Positions 16,072 through 23,519 of a stretch of 50,343 nucleotides of DNA are shown here, in pieces. The stretch lies in IMG/VR virus record IMGVR_UViG_3300046519_000122, positions 1 to 50,343 of that record. One strand, written 5' to 3'. Positions within the stretch are counted from its first letter, which is position 1, and the number at the start of each line of letters is the position of its first letter. The stretch comes from a virus. The notes beneath the pieces were generated by a model. That model worked only from the letters and a program-made list of their open reading frames with translations, ran no database searches and had not been told where the DNA came from. Both the position numbers and the translations under genes were made by a program.

Positions 16072-16581
16072 TTAAGCGGCAATGGTGGTTGGGTTGATGG
16101 CCTTGACTTGCATCAGCGCCAACTCACCGGCCGCAGCAGCGGTCAGGAAGGTGCAGCCCGGAAGCAGGTGATTGCCGGCGGTGCTGGCGTTGGTCAGTTC
16201 GCCAGTGGTTGGCTTGGCGTAGACCTGAGCGCCGACGGTGGCGCCATCAACTGTCTTGACCCAGACACGGCCGTGACTGACGCGGCTGGTTTCTTCACCG
16301 ACGCGGTAGCTGCCTGGAAGGTTCGCGCTGCCTTGGCCTTGGCCGGTCACGTAACTGGTGCTGACGCCTACGGTCTTGGCCACGGAGATGCCGAGGAAGA
16401 AGCCCACGCCTGCGCCAGGCAGGGCATCACGCTTGGAGGCTGAGCCAGAGACCACGGCGCGAGCGAAAGGGATGACAACGTCTGCCACACCGGTGGTGAC
16501 GTCGGCCATGGACAGGTCATTGATCTGACCTTCATAGGCCTTGCCAGCGTACTGGCCAAAGGTATCAATTGCGGTGGCCAT
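16072..16581 (-). CDS. Capsid decoration/cement protein (Gp24-like)
   Basis: A 169-aa small structural protein between the protease and the major capsid gene. Segments such as YAGKAYEGQINDLSMADVTTG, RDALPGAGVGFFLGISVAKT, GRVWVKTVDGATVGAQVYA and LPGCTFLTAAAAGELALMQV match the structural cement Gp24-like family, which trimerises on the capsid surface. Its start overlaps the preceding stop (TAATG). Confidence 0.75.
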   Translation of the reverse strand: MATAIDTFGQYAGKAYEGQINDLSMADVTTGVADVVIPFARAVVSGSASKRDALPGAGVGFFLGISVAKTVGVSTSYVTGQGQGSANLPGSYRVGEETSRVSHGRVWVKTVDGATVGAQVYAKPTTGELTNASTAGNHLLPGCTFLTAAAAGELALMQVKAINPTTIAA

Positions 16582-17126
16582 TACTTTTCACCTCGCAGGA
16601 ACTTGGAGTAGGTGTCGGAGCCGTCAGTGGTCAGCTTTGGAGCCTTGGCGGCGTCCTTGGCGAACTGGGTCAGGCTGTCGTTGGTTTTGGTGCCGTCGTC
16701 GTCATCGTCATCCTTCTCGTCCGCTTCATCAGCGGCAGCATCGAATGCGGCGACAACGTATGCCTCGGACTTGGTCGCCCAGTCGCGGGTCGGCTTCAGC
16801 TGCGCCATGGCGGCGCGCTTGATTTCCAGCGGGGAAACCAGACCTTTGGCGTCGAAGGACTTCACGACTTTCGAGGCCAGGGCGATGGTGTCGAGGGTGG
16901 CTTTGACACGGAGGCCGATGGCAGAGTCAGAGGTGGCCTTTTTGGCTTCCTCCAGCTCTTCTTCGGCTGCGTCCTTGGTGGCCTCAGCCGTATCTGCGCG
17001 ATCGCTCGCTTCGTCGAGTGCCTTCATGAGCCGTGCAATGCCGTCCTCGACGATCACTGCATGCTCTTCATCCAGCACGACAGAGAGGGTTTTTTTGGAG
17101 TCCAGAAAGAGCTTCCGGGTCGCCAT
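16581..17126 (-). CDS. Possible free scaffold protein from internal start
   Basis: An in-frame ATG at 17126 (Met186 of the protease-scaffold, MATRKLFLD) has AAAGGT about 9 bases upstream. It would give a 181-aa protein containing only the coiled-coil, acidic and C-terminal parts. Lambda Nu3 is made in this way from the C gene. The start sits exactly at the protease-scaffold boundary, which supports it, but expression is an inference. Confidence 0.5.
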   Translation of the reverse strand: MATRKLFLDSKKTLSVVLDEEHAVIVEDGIARLMKALDEASDRADTAEATKDAAEEELEEAKKATSDSAIGLRVKATLDTIALASKVVKSFDAKGLVSPLEIKRAAMAQLKPTRDWATKSEAYVVAAFDAAADEADEKDDDDDDGTKTNDSLTQFAKDAAKAPKLTTDGSDTYSKFLRGEK

Positions 17127-17681
17127 AGTGGGGATACCTTTCGGTTTGTGATCAAAAATACGGGCGACCTTTCCGGCCCGTGCTGCTTGTACAACCGCGT
17201 TGTGGTTGATCTGGATGTCGCGCTGCTCGTACTCATACGGTGTGCCGTCAGGTGCGATGCCGGGCGCTTCGACGTACTCGGCCAGGTAGCCGGGGGAAAG
17301 CTCGGCCTTGCCGGACTGGATGTCGTCGATGGCCGACTGATCCTTGATGATCATGTCGACGATGAGGTTGTCGCCGTCCCGCTCGACGCCGCGTACGTGA
17401 CCGACCGAGACATCCTTGAAGGTTTTCGAATCGACCAGGTCTTCGGGGTGATCGTTGGTGACGTCCTTGTCGAGGTACGTCGCCATGGATTCGGGGTCGA
17501 ACACTTCTTCAGGGGAGCGGTACACGTTGACGATCCGCTCGGGGCCGTCCAGGTCCAGCTCGCTGGAGAGGTACTGATAAACCCCGGTGCGCGCCGCAAT
17601 GCCCTTCACGCACAGGAAACCTTCAGGCGTGAGGGTGCGAGACGTAGGCGCGAACGTCTCGTCGATTGTCATTCTTTTCAT
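16581..17681 (-). CDS. Prohead protease-scaffold fusion, DUF2213-like
   Basis: A 366-aa protein joining a maturation protease to a scaffold. Residues 1-175 have the DUF2213 protease signatures: VTNDHPEDLV, AELSPGYLAEYVEAPG and RDIQINHNAVV, which supply His and Ser candidates. Residues about 186-260 form a coiled coil (DEASDRADTAEATKDAAEEELEEAKKA), followed by a long acidic run DEKDDDDDDG and a conserved tail. This is the layout of lambda C/Nu3-type fusions that cleave themselves and the capsid. An internal start at 17126 may give free scaffold. Confidence 0.82.
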   Translation of the reverse strand: MKRMTIDETFAPTSRTLTPEGFLCVKGIAARTGVYQYLSSELDLDGPERIVNVYRSPEEVFDPESMATYLDKDVTNDHPEDLVDSKTFKDVSVGHVRGVERDGDNLIVDMIIKDQSAIDDIQSGKAELSPGYLAEYVEAPGIAPDGTPYEYEQRDIQINHNAVVQAARAGKVARIFDHKPKGIPTMATRKLFLDSKKTLSVVLDEEHAVIVEDGIARLMKALDEASDRADTAEATKDAAEEELEEAKKATSDSAIGLRVKATLDTIALASKVVKSFDAKGLVSPLEIKRAAMAQLKPTRDWATKSEAYVVAAFDAAADEADEKDDDDDDGTKTNDSLTQFAKDAAKAPKLTTDGSDTYSKFLRGEK

Positions 17682-17684
17682 GGG

Positions 17685-18656
17685 TTACCCGTTCTTGTCG
17701 GGGAAGTAGTTCACGCCGGGGATCATGGAGATGGCGACACAGCGGCAGAGAGGGTGATGCTTGCCCGGCTTCAACCCGGTTTGTCCGGCCCACGTTGCAC
17801 CGACACCGACCTTGTAGACGCCCTCGCCAAAGCCGATATCTTGGCGGGCTATGCCGTAGCAGCTGATCTTGGCGTTCGGGTATTTCCCCGCAGGGTTGCC
17901 AGACACACGCACGTCGCCGGCGTCTTCTGACTTGTAGTACTCGATCCCCGCTGCAGCCTGTCGCTTCTCGGTCAGGTCGGCGTTGATCTGTGACATCTGG
18001 TCGCGCGCTATCAGCTTGGCGCGGCGGGCGGTGATGCCTGTCTGCTCCTGAATCTGCCTGGCTATGACTGATGGGGCAGCGCCGCTCTTCATACCGCCCA
18101 GCACGATCGTTTCCACTTTCTGGAAATATTCGGTCTTGACGGACTTGATCAGGTTGACGTTTTCAGCGATTGAGGCTTCCAGGTAATCCTGCATGCCCTT
18201 GGGGCGAGTGATCAGCTCGAAGTCGATACCGACAGCACGGTTGATCGAGTTGCGGAAGTCCTCAGCGTTATCGGCCTCGGCGCGACTGATCGTGCTCGCG
18301 GCCACCCGCTGAACCTGCGCATCAAACAGAGGCGTGACGAATCGCTGTGACACGCCGCGAATCGCCTTCAGGATCTCTTCCGTCCAGCTTCCATCGAGCG
18401 TCATGCGGCTGTCCGCGATGTAGTCGGGCTTCAACCGTTTCAGCTCAGGCTCGACGGCGGCAACCAGCTCACCCGCCATCAACCGGACCATCGCTCGAAG
18501 CTGCCCACGATAGAACTGCTCCGCATCCTTGCTCGGCAGGACCGGTTTAGGGGCTCGGGGTTTCCTTTGCCGTTTTCCCATCAGCGTCTTGTTCAGCGCC
18601 GTCAGTTTTGCCAAAGGAGAAACCCGGGAGGCCGTCGCCGTCGTCACCAATGCCAT
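17685..18656 (-). CDS. Mu gpF-like minor head protein
   Basis: A 323-aa minor head (head morphogenesis) protein that follows the portal in most phages of this type. The C-terminal half carries the Mu F-like pattern: ITARRAKLIARDQMSQINADLTEKRQ, GIEYYKSEDAGDVRV, and GKHHPLCRCVAISM with the HPxCRC signature. The N-terminal half is helical. Starts at 18656 and 18581 (MGKRQRKPRAPKP) are both possible: the former overlaps the portal gene by 110 bp, the latter by 35 bp, and neither has a strong ribosome site. The shorter 298-aa form may be the real one. Confidence 0.85.
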   Translation of the reverse strand: MALVTTATASRVSPLAKLTALNKTLMGKRQRKPRAPKPVLPSKDAEQFYRGQLRAMVRLMAGELVAAVEPELKRLKPDYIADSRMTLDGSWTEEILKAIRGVSQRFVTPLFDAQVQRVAASTISRAEADNAEDFRNSINRAVGIDFELITRPKGMQDYLEASIAENVNLIKSVKTEYFQKVETIVLGGMKSGAAPSVIARQIQEQTGITARRAKLIARDQMSQINADLTEKRQAAAGIEYYKSEDAGDVRVSGNPAGKYPNAKISCYGIARQDIGFGEGVYKVGVGATWAGQTGLKPGKHHPLCRCVAISMIPGVNYFPDKNG

Positions 18657-19953
18657 CAGCCTGATCCTTCTCTAACTTCTCTTGCGCGGCGATCTGCTCG
18701 TCGGTGATGGCGTAGGTGCCTTTGGCCTGAGCTTTGCGCATCGCATGGCTTGGTTTGATTACGCCGTTCTCGATGTACAAAGCATCTGCCTGGGCTTCCG
18801 CCAGATCCTCCTGAGCCTGCTCGACACCAGAGGTCTGAGCCAGCGGATTCCATTCGAACTCGATGTCGTCCGGGTAGGTTCCCAGCGCGGAGCGGATCAG
18901 CACCTGGTCCATAAGCTCAAGGTCCAGCCGCATCTGGCCGTCCTGCTTGCCCTTGATCGTGCCGTGGTAGGTCTTCAGGTCACCTTCGCCATTGGCGCTC
19001 AGGCCGGAAGCTGACTGCCCCCAGAGTTCAGTCACCGGCATTTCAGCGGCGCCCGCCGTCCACACCATGAACTGCTCCATGATCTGGCTCAGCCCCGAGA
19101 ACGCGATGCTTTTGCGCTCGTACGTTTCGCTCTGCTTGTCCAGCAGTGCAAGATTGACGATGGACTTCATCATCCCGAAGAGGCGGTAACGCTCGGTGAC
19201 CTGGTCCTTTTGAGGGCTTGCCAGCGCCGACTTCAATCCGTCAACACTCACCGTGTCGACATTGGCCTCAAGCACTAGCGAGGCAATGCCACCCTTGGTA
19301 GCTACCACATCGCGCAGGTCTGACATGCAACGACGCAGACGACTGTCACCCCAGCCCTGTTCGAACTGACGCATCCGGCGCGGCAGGCGAGCACCCGTGC
19401 GACGGATGATGTGGCTGTGATGAATCTTCTGCTGCCCGTTCACCATCATGTAGAACTCTGGAAGCATCCAGTTGGGCGCAAGCGGGTTGGTGAAGTTGAA
19501 CTCGGTCGGCTGAATGTCCCAGCGGTCGAACACCACCAGGTTCTTCAGCCCGCCCTTTTTGATCTTGTCGAGGTTGAGCGGCTGACTCAAGTCCTGTCCG
19601 GTCACCATCAGGATGGCAGCACCACCGTACAGGTCAGCCCAGCAGCACGTATCAAGGTAGGCCTGCTGCACTCCCAAGCGGCGCTCTTCGTTCGCGATCT
19701 CTTTGGCCTGCTTGCCGCTGAATGCCCGCCACTCTCTCAGGGCGTCCTCGTTGGGCTTGTCCACGATACGGCGTGCGAGCCAGTTCGATTGATACGCCGC
19801 TTCCAGCTCATACGGTGTGACGAACTCGAAGCCGAATTGACTGTGAGAGCGCTTGTCCCGGTTGGTGCCGATGTTGGCGACCATGTTCGATAGACTGTCG
19901 GTTGTGATGACTTGACCAGCAGTTACGGGGATTCGCGGTTTTTGTGTGGTCAT
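18547..19953 (-). CDS. Portal protein, DUF1073-like
   Basis: A 468-aa portal subunit forming the dodecameric DNA gate. It has the DUF1073 pattern: SQFGFEFVTPYELEAAYQSNWLARRIVDKPNEDALREWR, GGAAILMV, WDIQPTEFNF, IHHSHIIRRTGARLP, and GLSANGEGDLKTYHGTIKGKQ near residue 335, with an acidic tail. The same Pfam family includes portal proteins fused to an Acb1 anti-CBASS phosphoesterase. I looked for paired HxT/HxS 2H motifs after the portal core and found none, so this one seems to be portal only. Confidence 0.92.
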   Translation of the reverse strand: MTTQKPRIPVTAGQVITTDSLSNMVANIGTNRDKRSHSQFGFEFVTPYELEAAYQSNWLARRIVDKPNEDALREWRAFSGKQAKEIANEERRLGVQQAYLDTCCWADLYGGAAILMVTGQDLSQPLNLDKIKKGGLKNLVVFDRWDIQPTEFNFTNPLAPNWMLPEFYMMVNGQQKIHHSHIIRRTGARLPRRMRQFEQGWGDSRLRRCMSDLRDVVATKGGIASLVLEANVDTVSVDGLKSALASPQKDQVTERYRLFGMMKSIVNLALLDKQSETYERKSIAFSGLSQIMEQFMVWTAGAAEMPVTELWGQSASGLSANGEGDLKTYHGTIKGKQDGQMRLDLELMDQVLIRSALGTYPDDIEFEWNPLAQTSGVEQAQEDLAEAQADALYIENGVIKPSHAMRKAQAKGTYAITDEQIAAQEKLEKDQADGIGDDGDGLPGFSFGKTDGAEQDADGKTAKETPSP

Positions 19954-20117
19954 CGACTGTCTACCGCCTTGATGCTGATTCCCTTAAGCGCAGTGCTTGC
20001 CACCTTGTCGTAGTCGGGCTCCAGACCGGTGATCTGACTGAACAGGACGACTGCGTTGATGTATGGCATCACCCACCAGGATTGCTTGATGGTGAGCATC
20101 ACTGCTGAAGCTGCCAT
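19950..20117 (-). CDS. Small protein coupled to portal
   Basis: A 55-aa protein with the ATGA overlap onto the portal start. I chose the ATG at 20117 because GAGGTG stands 5 bases upstream. The sequence MAASAVMLTIKQSWWVMPYINAVVLF followed by TGLEPDYDKV resembles short proteins often found next to portal or terminase in Pseudomonas and Burkholderia phages; their function is unknown. One moderately hydrophobic stretch is present. Confidence 0.7.
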   Translation of the reverse strand: MAASAVMLTIKQSWWVMPYINAVVLFSQITGLEPDYDKVASTALKGISIKAVDSR

Positions 20118-20166
20118 GTGATCACCTCGCGCCACGAAATGGACGCATCTGAGTTTGTGGCGTGAG

Positions 20167-20388
20167 TTATTCGTTAACCGGCGGTTCGCGCAGCTTCGAT
20201 TGCTGGATCACCCTGGACACCGCGACAGCAATGCTGAGCCCCATGTTCACGACAGCGAACACCAGTGGATCAACCGCCCCCTGAAATACTGACCACCCCG
20301 CTGCTGCCGCATTGAGCACGGCACCGGCTACCGCCAATTGCACACTGGTCATTCGCCAGGCCTTACGCCATTCAGGGATGAGGGCCAT
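20167..20388 (-). CDS. Putative holin (two membrane segments)
   Basis: A 73-aa membrane protein. From the ATG at 20388 it reads MALIPEWRKAWRMTS, a basic amphipathic start, then two membrane segments (VQLAVAGAVLNAAAAGWSVF and PLVFAVVNMGLSIAVAVSRVI) with a charged C-terminus, the topology of DUF7940-type small phage holins. The 20388 start overlaps the lipoprotein gene by 17 bp; a longer start at 20448 is less likely. It stands with a membrane/coiled-coil protein and a lipoprotein gene, together a lysis-type cassette at the head of the late operon. Confidence 0.65.
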   Translation of the reverse strand: MALIPEWRKAWRMTSVQLAVAGAVLNAAAAGWSVFQGAVDPLVFAVVNMGLSIAVAVSRVIQQSKLREPPVNE

Positions 20389-20620
20389 GTTCTGCGTCCG
20401 AGGGTATGAGTTTTTCGAGGCTTTCGGCGTAGCGCTTCCAGTCGTCACGGCTCTTCGTCACGCGGCGAAGTGCGGCCTTTGGTGGTTCGGGCTCAGGACA
20501 TGCGGACGGAGCAGACGTGAACCGGAAAACCGTTGTCTTGTGCTCAGCTGGTTGCCGGGTTCCTGCGTCTTGCTGTGCGCAGCCGGCAAGCAACAGCACT
20601 ACAACCAGTGCGCACCTCAC
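20372..20620 (-). CDS. Small lipoprotein, candidate o-spanin
   Basis: An 82-aa predicted outer-membrane lipoprotein. The lipobox LLAGC places the lipidated Cys at residue 14. The mature part has a proline-rich stretch (PSACPEPEPP) and an amphipathic helix (RDDWKRYAESLEKL). It overlaps the upstream membrane/coiled-coil gene by 4 bp and the holin gene downstream. This combination fits an outer-membrane spanin (Rz1/LysC type), but a canonical embedded Rz/Rz1 pair exists at 44.5 kb, so the phage may carry two o-spanins. Confidence 0.65.
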   Translation of the reverse strand: MRCALVVVLLLAGCAQQDAGTRQPAEHKTTVFRFTSAPSACPEPEPPKAALRRVTKSRDDWKRYAESLEKLIPSDAEHGPHP

Positions 20621-20925
20621 TTTGGCCGTCCGAACGACTTGACCATCTCAGTGAGCGAGTCCAGACGGAAGTCTTGGCGCTGGTCTGAGCTACGCAGGGT
20701 GTCGATGAACTTGTCACCGGCATCGCGCGAACGTTCGAGGGAATCTACCCGTTGAGTCAGCAGCGCCTGGCTGGTCTGGTATGCGTTCAGCGAGGCCTGA
20801 AGCGTAGAGAGCGAGCCCACCACATACACGAACGCGCCAATCGCAGCAGCAGACAGGATTGTCTGAAGGACAGGCACGACGATTTTGAACACCGTGCTGT
20901 CAGCGATGCGGGATACGTCAGTCAT
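20617..20925 (-). CDS. Inner-membrane coiled-coil protein (holin- or i-spanin-like)
   Basis: A 102-aa protein from the ATG at 20925 (MTDVSRIADSTVFKIV). It has one strong membrane helix (VPVLQTILSAAAIGAFVYVV, about residues 16-37) followed by a heptad-rich coiled coil to the C-terminus (LNAYQTSQALLTQRVDSLERS, TLRSSDQRQDFRLDSLTEMV). This is the topology of an i-spanin, or of hemolysin XhlA-like accessory holins. It lies just after a terminator and is the first gene of the late operon. Its 4-bp overlap with the lipoprotein gene favours a spanin-type partnership. Confidence 0.6.
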   Translation of the reverse strand: MTDVSRIADSTVFKIVVPVLQTILSAAAIGAFVYVVGSLSTLQASLNAYQTSQALLTQRVDSLERSRDAGDKFIDTLRSSDQRQDFRLDSLTEMVKSFGRPK

Positions 20926-20935
20926 GGGCAATCCA

Positions 20936-20961
20936 GAATAAAAGGCCCGAAGCATCCGGGC
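20936..20961 (-). terminator. Terminator upstream of the late operon (proximal)
   Basis: Minus strand: GCCCG, loop GATGCTT, CGGGC, then CTTTTATT. The hairpin ends about 10 bases before the start codon of the first late gene, so late transcription must read through it or start right after it. Confidence 0.7.
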
Positions 20962-21025
20962 AAAGGAGCGCTGGGGAGCAGCACGATGGAAATTTGAGGG
21001 CCTGAATAGGCCTATCAGAAACGAC

Positions 21026-21050
21026 AAAGCCCAGCACGATGGCTGGGCTT
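21026..21050 (-). terminator. Terminator at the early/late junction
   Basis: Minus strand: a 9-bp stem AAGCCCAGC / GCTGGGCTT around a 6-base loop, followed by TGTCGTTTC. It stands about 75 bases after the last early gene. With the second hairpin at 20936-20961 it makes a tandem stop, as expected where an antiterminator controls the late genes. Confidence 0.75.
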
Positions 21051-21126
21051 CTGAAGTGTGTTTGCGCTGGGGGTGATTTGCGCACTGTGGGAAAATTACC
21101 CCAAAACCCCCACCATGGCAAATAGT

Positions 21127-21804
21127 TTATGCGGCATGTTCCGAATTCTCTGCATGAATGACCTGCCAAACCGGCTGTTGAGCCTCAATGTCCACCTCGT
21201 GGATGGCTTGGCGCAGGAAGTCCCAGATCTCCAGCCAGTCACGATTCCAGTGCTTCGGCTCGATGGTGATCCCGTACAGCTTCTGCATGCCCTCCGCTAC
21301 CCGTGCCGGCCCCCACGCCGGCCCACCATGAACCTCCGCCTTGTACGACTGCAGGGCCACCGTGATCATGCAGTGGACCTTCGCGGACTTGGCGTCGGTC
21401 AGCGCTGAGAAATCCACTTCGCTCCAGATCAGCTTCTCGGCGTTGAGCATGTGCACGGCCGTCATGCATGGGTGGTACAGGTAGTGCCCGAACTGCTGCA
21501 CCTGGAACGGCAAGGTGTCGATGGCGCGGAGTACCTTGCCGATGGTTGCCAGGTGAGCTGCGCGCGCGGTTGAACGGCCGATTGGTGTCCGGCGGGTCTC
21601 CGAGATGCTGATTCGCTGGCGAACGACCTGAATGCGCTCCTCCTTGTCGTCACCCAACGCAGCGAACACAGCCTCCCGGCGCTTTACCCGCTCAGTCCTG
21701 ACCTTGGTTGCGGTTTCTGCCTTTTCAGCCGCTATCGCGCTAATGGAGGCATTTGATTCGTGCTGTGCGTCCGACCATGCCTGACGCGCTCCGATAAGTC
21801 TCAT
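21127..21804 (-). CDS. Unknown protein in lambda Q position
   Basis: I do not recognise a family with confidence. The 225-aa protein begins with an Ala/Arg-rich helical part (AAEKAETATKVRTERVKRREAVFAAL), then an RTPIGRSTARAAHLATIGKVLRAIDTLPFQVQQFGHYLYHP block, a hydrophobic-aromatic core, and PKHWNRDWLEIWDFLRQAIHEV. It is the last gene of the early operon, directly after NinG and before two tandem terminators and the late genes. Lambda Q, the late antiterminator, holds exactly this position. A late-gene regulator is therefore a reasonable guess from context only. It overlaps ninG by 4 bp. Confidence 0.6.
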   Translation of the reverse strand: MRLIGARQAWSDAQHESNASISAIAAEKAETATKVRTERVKRREAVFAALGDDKEERIQVVRQRISISETRRTPIGRSTARAAHLATIGKVLRAIDTLPFQVQQFGHYLYHPCMTAVHMLNAEKLIWSEVDFSALTDAKSAKVHCMITVALQSYKAEVHGGPAWGPARVAEGMQKLYGITIEPKHWNRDWLEIWDFLRQAIHEVDIEAQQPVWQVIHAENSEHAA

Positions 21805-22421
21805 GCTGCTTCCCCCTTCTTCATCTCTCTAATTTTTGCTCGACACTCGGCCTTGATGGCTTTCAGATCGTCGATGGTGTACTTGCGCGCCTCATGAGGC
21901 CCTTCGAGCCAGGCCAGCTTTTCGGCACCGATCCGGACCACAAGCCGGATGCGGTACTCGACGGCGTTACCCGAAAGGTTCCGGTTGCATCGCACGCACT
22001 GGCGGTGGACATTGAGCGGCTCGAATCGCAGCTCGGGACAGGCGCCGACCGATCGGTAGTGGCCAGCATCCCAACGACTGCCGGTGATCAGCCCGTCATC
22101 GGTGGCGACCGAATCGCAGCTGATGCACGGGAGATCCGCGTCACGGAGGCGGATGAAGGCGTTGAAGTCTGTCTGAGCCTCGCGCATGTGCTCTGCCCTG
22201 CTCTTCAGCTTCTCCTTGCGCGCACGCACTTCCTTACGCTCGATCTGAGCCAGCGCCTTGCGCGCCTTGTCCTGATTCGCCGGAGCGATGGCCAGGCCAC
22301 ACACCCATCCGCAAACTTTCTGACCTAGCTTGGCTGGCACGAACTTGGTGGCGCATTCCGGATTGGCGCAGGTCTTCTGCTTGCGTGCCGGCGGCGACTT
22401 CTTCACTGCCTGTCCGATCAC
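21801..22421 (-). CDS. ninG: NinG/Rap-like recombination protein
   Basis: A 206-aa NinG (lambda Rap) family protein, a Holliday-junction and D-loop nuclease that promotes phage recombination. It has an N-terminal zinc motif (CANPEC...CGWVC) and a basic coiled segment (RKEKLKSRAEHMREAQTDFNAFIRLRDADLPC). An HNH-like region follows, with CISCDS, DAGHYRSVGACPELRFEPLNVHRQCVRCNRNLSG. It starts with GTG at 22421, overlapping the stop of a tiny upstream gene (GTGA). It is part of a nin-type cluster with NinB. Confidence 0.9.
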   Translation of the reverse strand: MIGQAVKKSPPARKQKTCANPECATKFVPAKLGQKVCGWVCGLAIAPANQDKARKALAQIERKEVRARKEKLKSRAEHMREAQTDFNAFIRLRDADLPCISCDSVATDDGLITGSRWDAGHYRSVGACPELRFEPLNVHRQCVRCNRNLSGNAVEYRIRLVVRIGAEKLAWLEGPHEARKYTIDDLKAIKAECRAKIREMKKGEAA

Positions 22422-22516
22422 AGCCCACCCCCGAACTGGCAGGCCGCTGGCTGGGCGTGATACCCGGCTTCCAGAATGGTGATGAAGTGACTGATGAGGG
22501 CCTTAATGGTCTTCAT
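22418..22516 (-). CDS. 32-aa peptide gene with strong ribosome site
   Basis: A short open frame encoding MKTIKALISHFITILEAGYH and a polar, Gly-rich end. AGGAGG lies 4 bases before its ATG, the start overlaps the stop of the homing endonuclease gene (ATGA), and its TGA overlaps the GTG start of ninG (GTGA). It thus bridges the two genes in the translational chain. Whether the peptide acts itself or only carries ribosomes into ninG is open. Confidence 0.6.
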   Translation of the reverse strand: MKTIKALISHFITILEAGYHAQPAACQFGGGL

Positions 22517-23103
22517 GCGACCTCCTGAGAGGCATCTTCAGCCATTACCCAAGTGCGCCCGCGGTGATACTTGGATTTCCCAGCGCAACACCTGCTGATA
22601 CAACTGCTCTCAAATCCCTCGCGCACCGCATCCATTGCGGACTCGTAACGGGTCTCAAACCCAGTCAAAAGGTCCGTAGAGATCACCGCTTTGCTTGTAG
22701 GGTGCTCTCCACTGAACTTTCCTTGACAGTTAGCCAGCCGCGAAAGCTCGTCGTAAGCGTGCTTTACGTTCTCGGAGCATGTCGACCACTCCAAGTTCTC
22801 AACCCTGTTGTCAGCACGCTGCCCATTTTTATGGTTTACCTGCGGTTTCGCTTCGGGGTTAGGGATGAAAGCATCTGCTACTAACCGGTGAACCAGAGCG
22901 CGCTTTCGATTACCAAGAGTTATCTGTGCGTAGCCGGTTCGCTTGCAGATGTAAACGGCCATTTCCCGAGGCTTGAAACTCCTGCTGTACTCGGTTCCTG
23001 ACCACTGAGTCTGCTTGATAGTCCTGGTGACAGCCCGGACGCGTCCTTCGGAGCTGATCTCATACCCAGAGATTGAGCCGATAGGCTTCCAATATTCGGC
23101 CAT
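22513..23103 (-). CDS. NUMOD4-HNH homing endonuclease
   Basis: A 196-aa free-standing homing endonuclease. An N-terminal NUMOD4 motif (EYWKPIGSISGYEISSEGRVRA) is followed by an HNH_3 core (ALVHRLVADAFIPNPEAKPQVNHKNGQRADNRVENLEWSTCSENVKHAY) with the His-Asn-His pattern. A C-terminal NUMOD-like DNA-binding part (SMDAVREGFESSCISRCCAGKSKYHRGRTW) ends the protein. I chose the start at 23103, which forms TAATG with the ninB stop. It splits ninB from ninG, so it looks like a mobile insertion that kept the operon's coupling intact. Confidence 0.88.
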   Translation of the reverse strand: MAEYWKPIGSISGYEISSEGRVRAVTRTIKQTQWSGTEYSRSFKPREMAVYICKRTGYAQITLGNRKRALVHRLVADAFIPNPEAKPQVNHKNGQRADNRVENLEWSTCSENVKHAYDELSRLANCQGKFSGEHPTSKAVISTDLLTGFETRYESAMDAVREGFESSCISRCCAGKSKYHRGRTWVMAEDASQEVA

Positions 23104-23519
23104 TAATACCGCCCTCCCCAGACATCTTTTGTTGACCACTTGACCCCTTGCTGAGAGCCAAAGGCCTCAACCCAAGTTATGAGGCTGGCGCACTGCTTAA
23201 CGCTTAGCTTTGAGGTGTGCTCGAAGATCATGTCGATACCGTGCCCATCCAGCGAAGGGACCAGCATCGGAGAATGACCGTCCTCTCTCAGCCAGGCTGC
23301 TGTGCACAGCCGCTTCCACACGACGATTGAAAGCCGCTGCCCGTGCCATTCGACTTGTTCGGCGATCTGGCTCAGCAGCTTGTGCAGCAGCTTGTTCTGC
23401 TCGCCGTTGCGGTCCGGCTCCTTGATCACGATCAACTTCGGTTTGGTGAAGTCAGTGGCATGCAGGATGCCCATGAGGCGGCTGGTGTCTTCGCGGCTGC
23501 GCATTAGGACTTCAGTCAT
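23103..23519 (-). CDS. ninB: NinB-like recombination protein
   Basis: A 138-aa NinB (Orf) protein, a recombination mediator that binds ssDNA and SSB. Signature segments are KPKLIVIKEPDRNGEQNKLLHKLLSQIAEQVEWHG, the WKRLCTAAWLRE block, FEHTSKLSVKQCASLITWVEAFGSQQGVKW near the end. The start at 23519 has AAGGAGG 6-7 bases upstream and overlaps the preceding gene by 8 bp. Confidence 0.9.
   Translation of the reverse strand: MTEVLMRSREDTSRLMGILHATDFTKPKLIVIKEPDRNGEQNKLLHKLLSQIAEQVEWHGQRLSIVVWKRLCTAAWLREDGHSPMLVPSLDGHGIDMIFEHTSKLSVKQCASLITWVEAFGSQQGVKWSTKDVWGGRY

Noticed and set aside
18547-19953. Acb1-type anti-CBASS domain in the portal
   Set aside because: The family label invites it, but no pair of HxT/HxS motifs follows the portal core.
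20955-20975. boxA-like CGCTCCTTTG on the minus strand before the late genes
   Set aside because: It has an extra base against the boxA core and overlaps the terminator flank; too weak to call.
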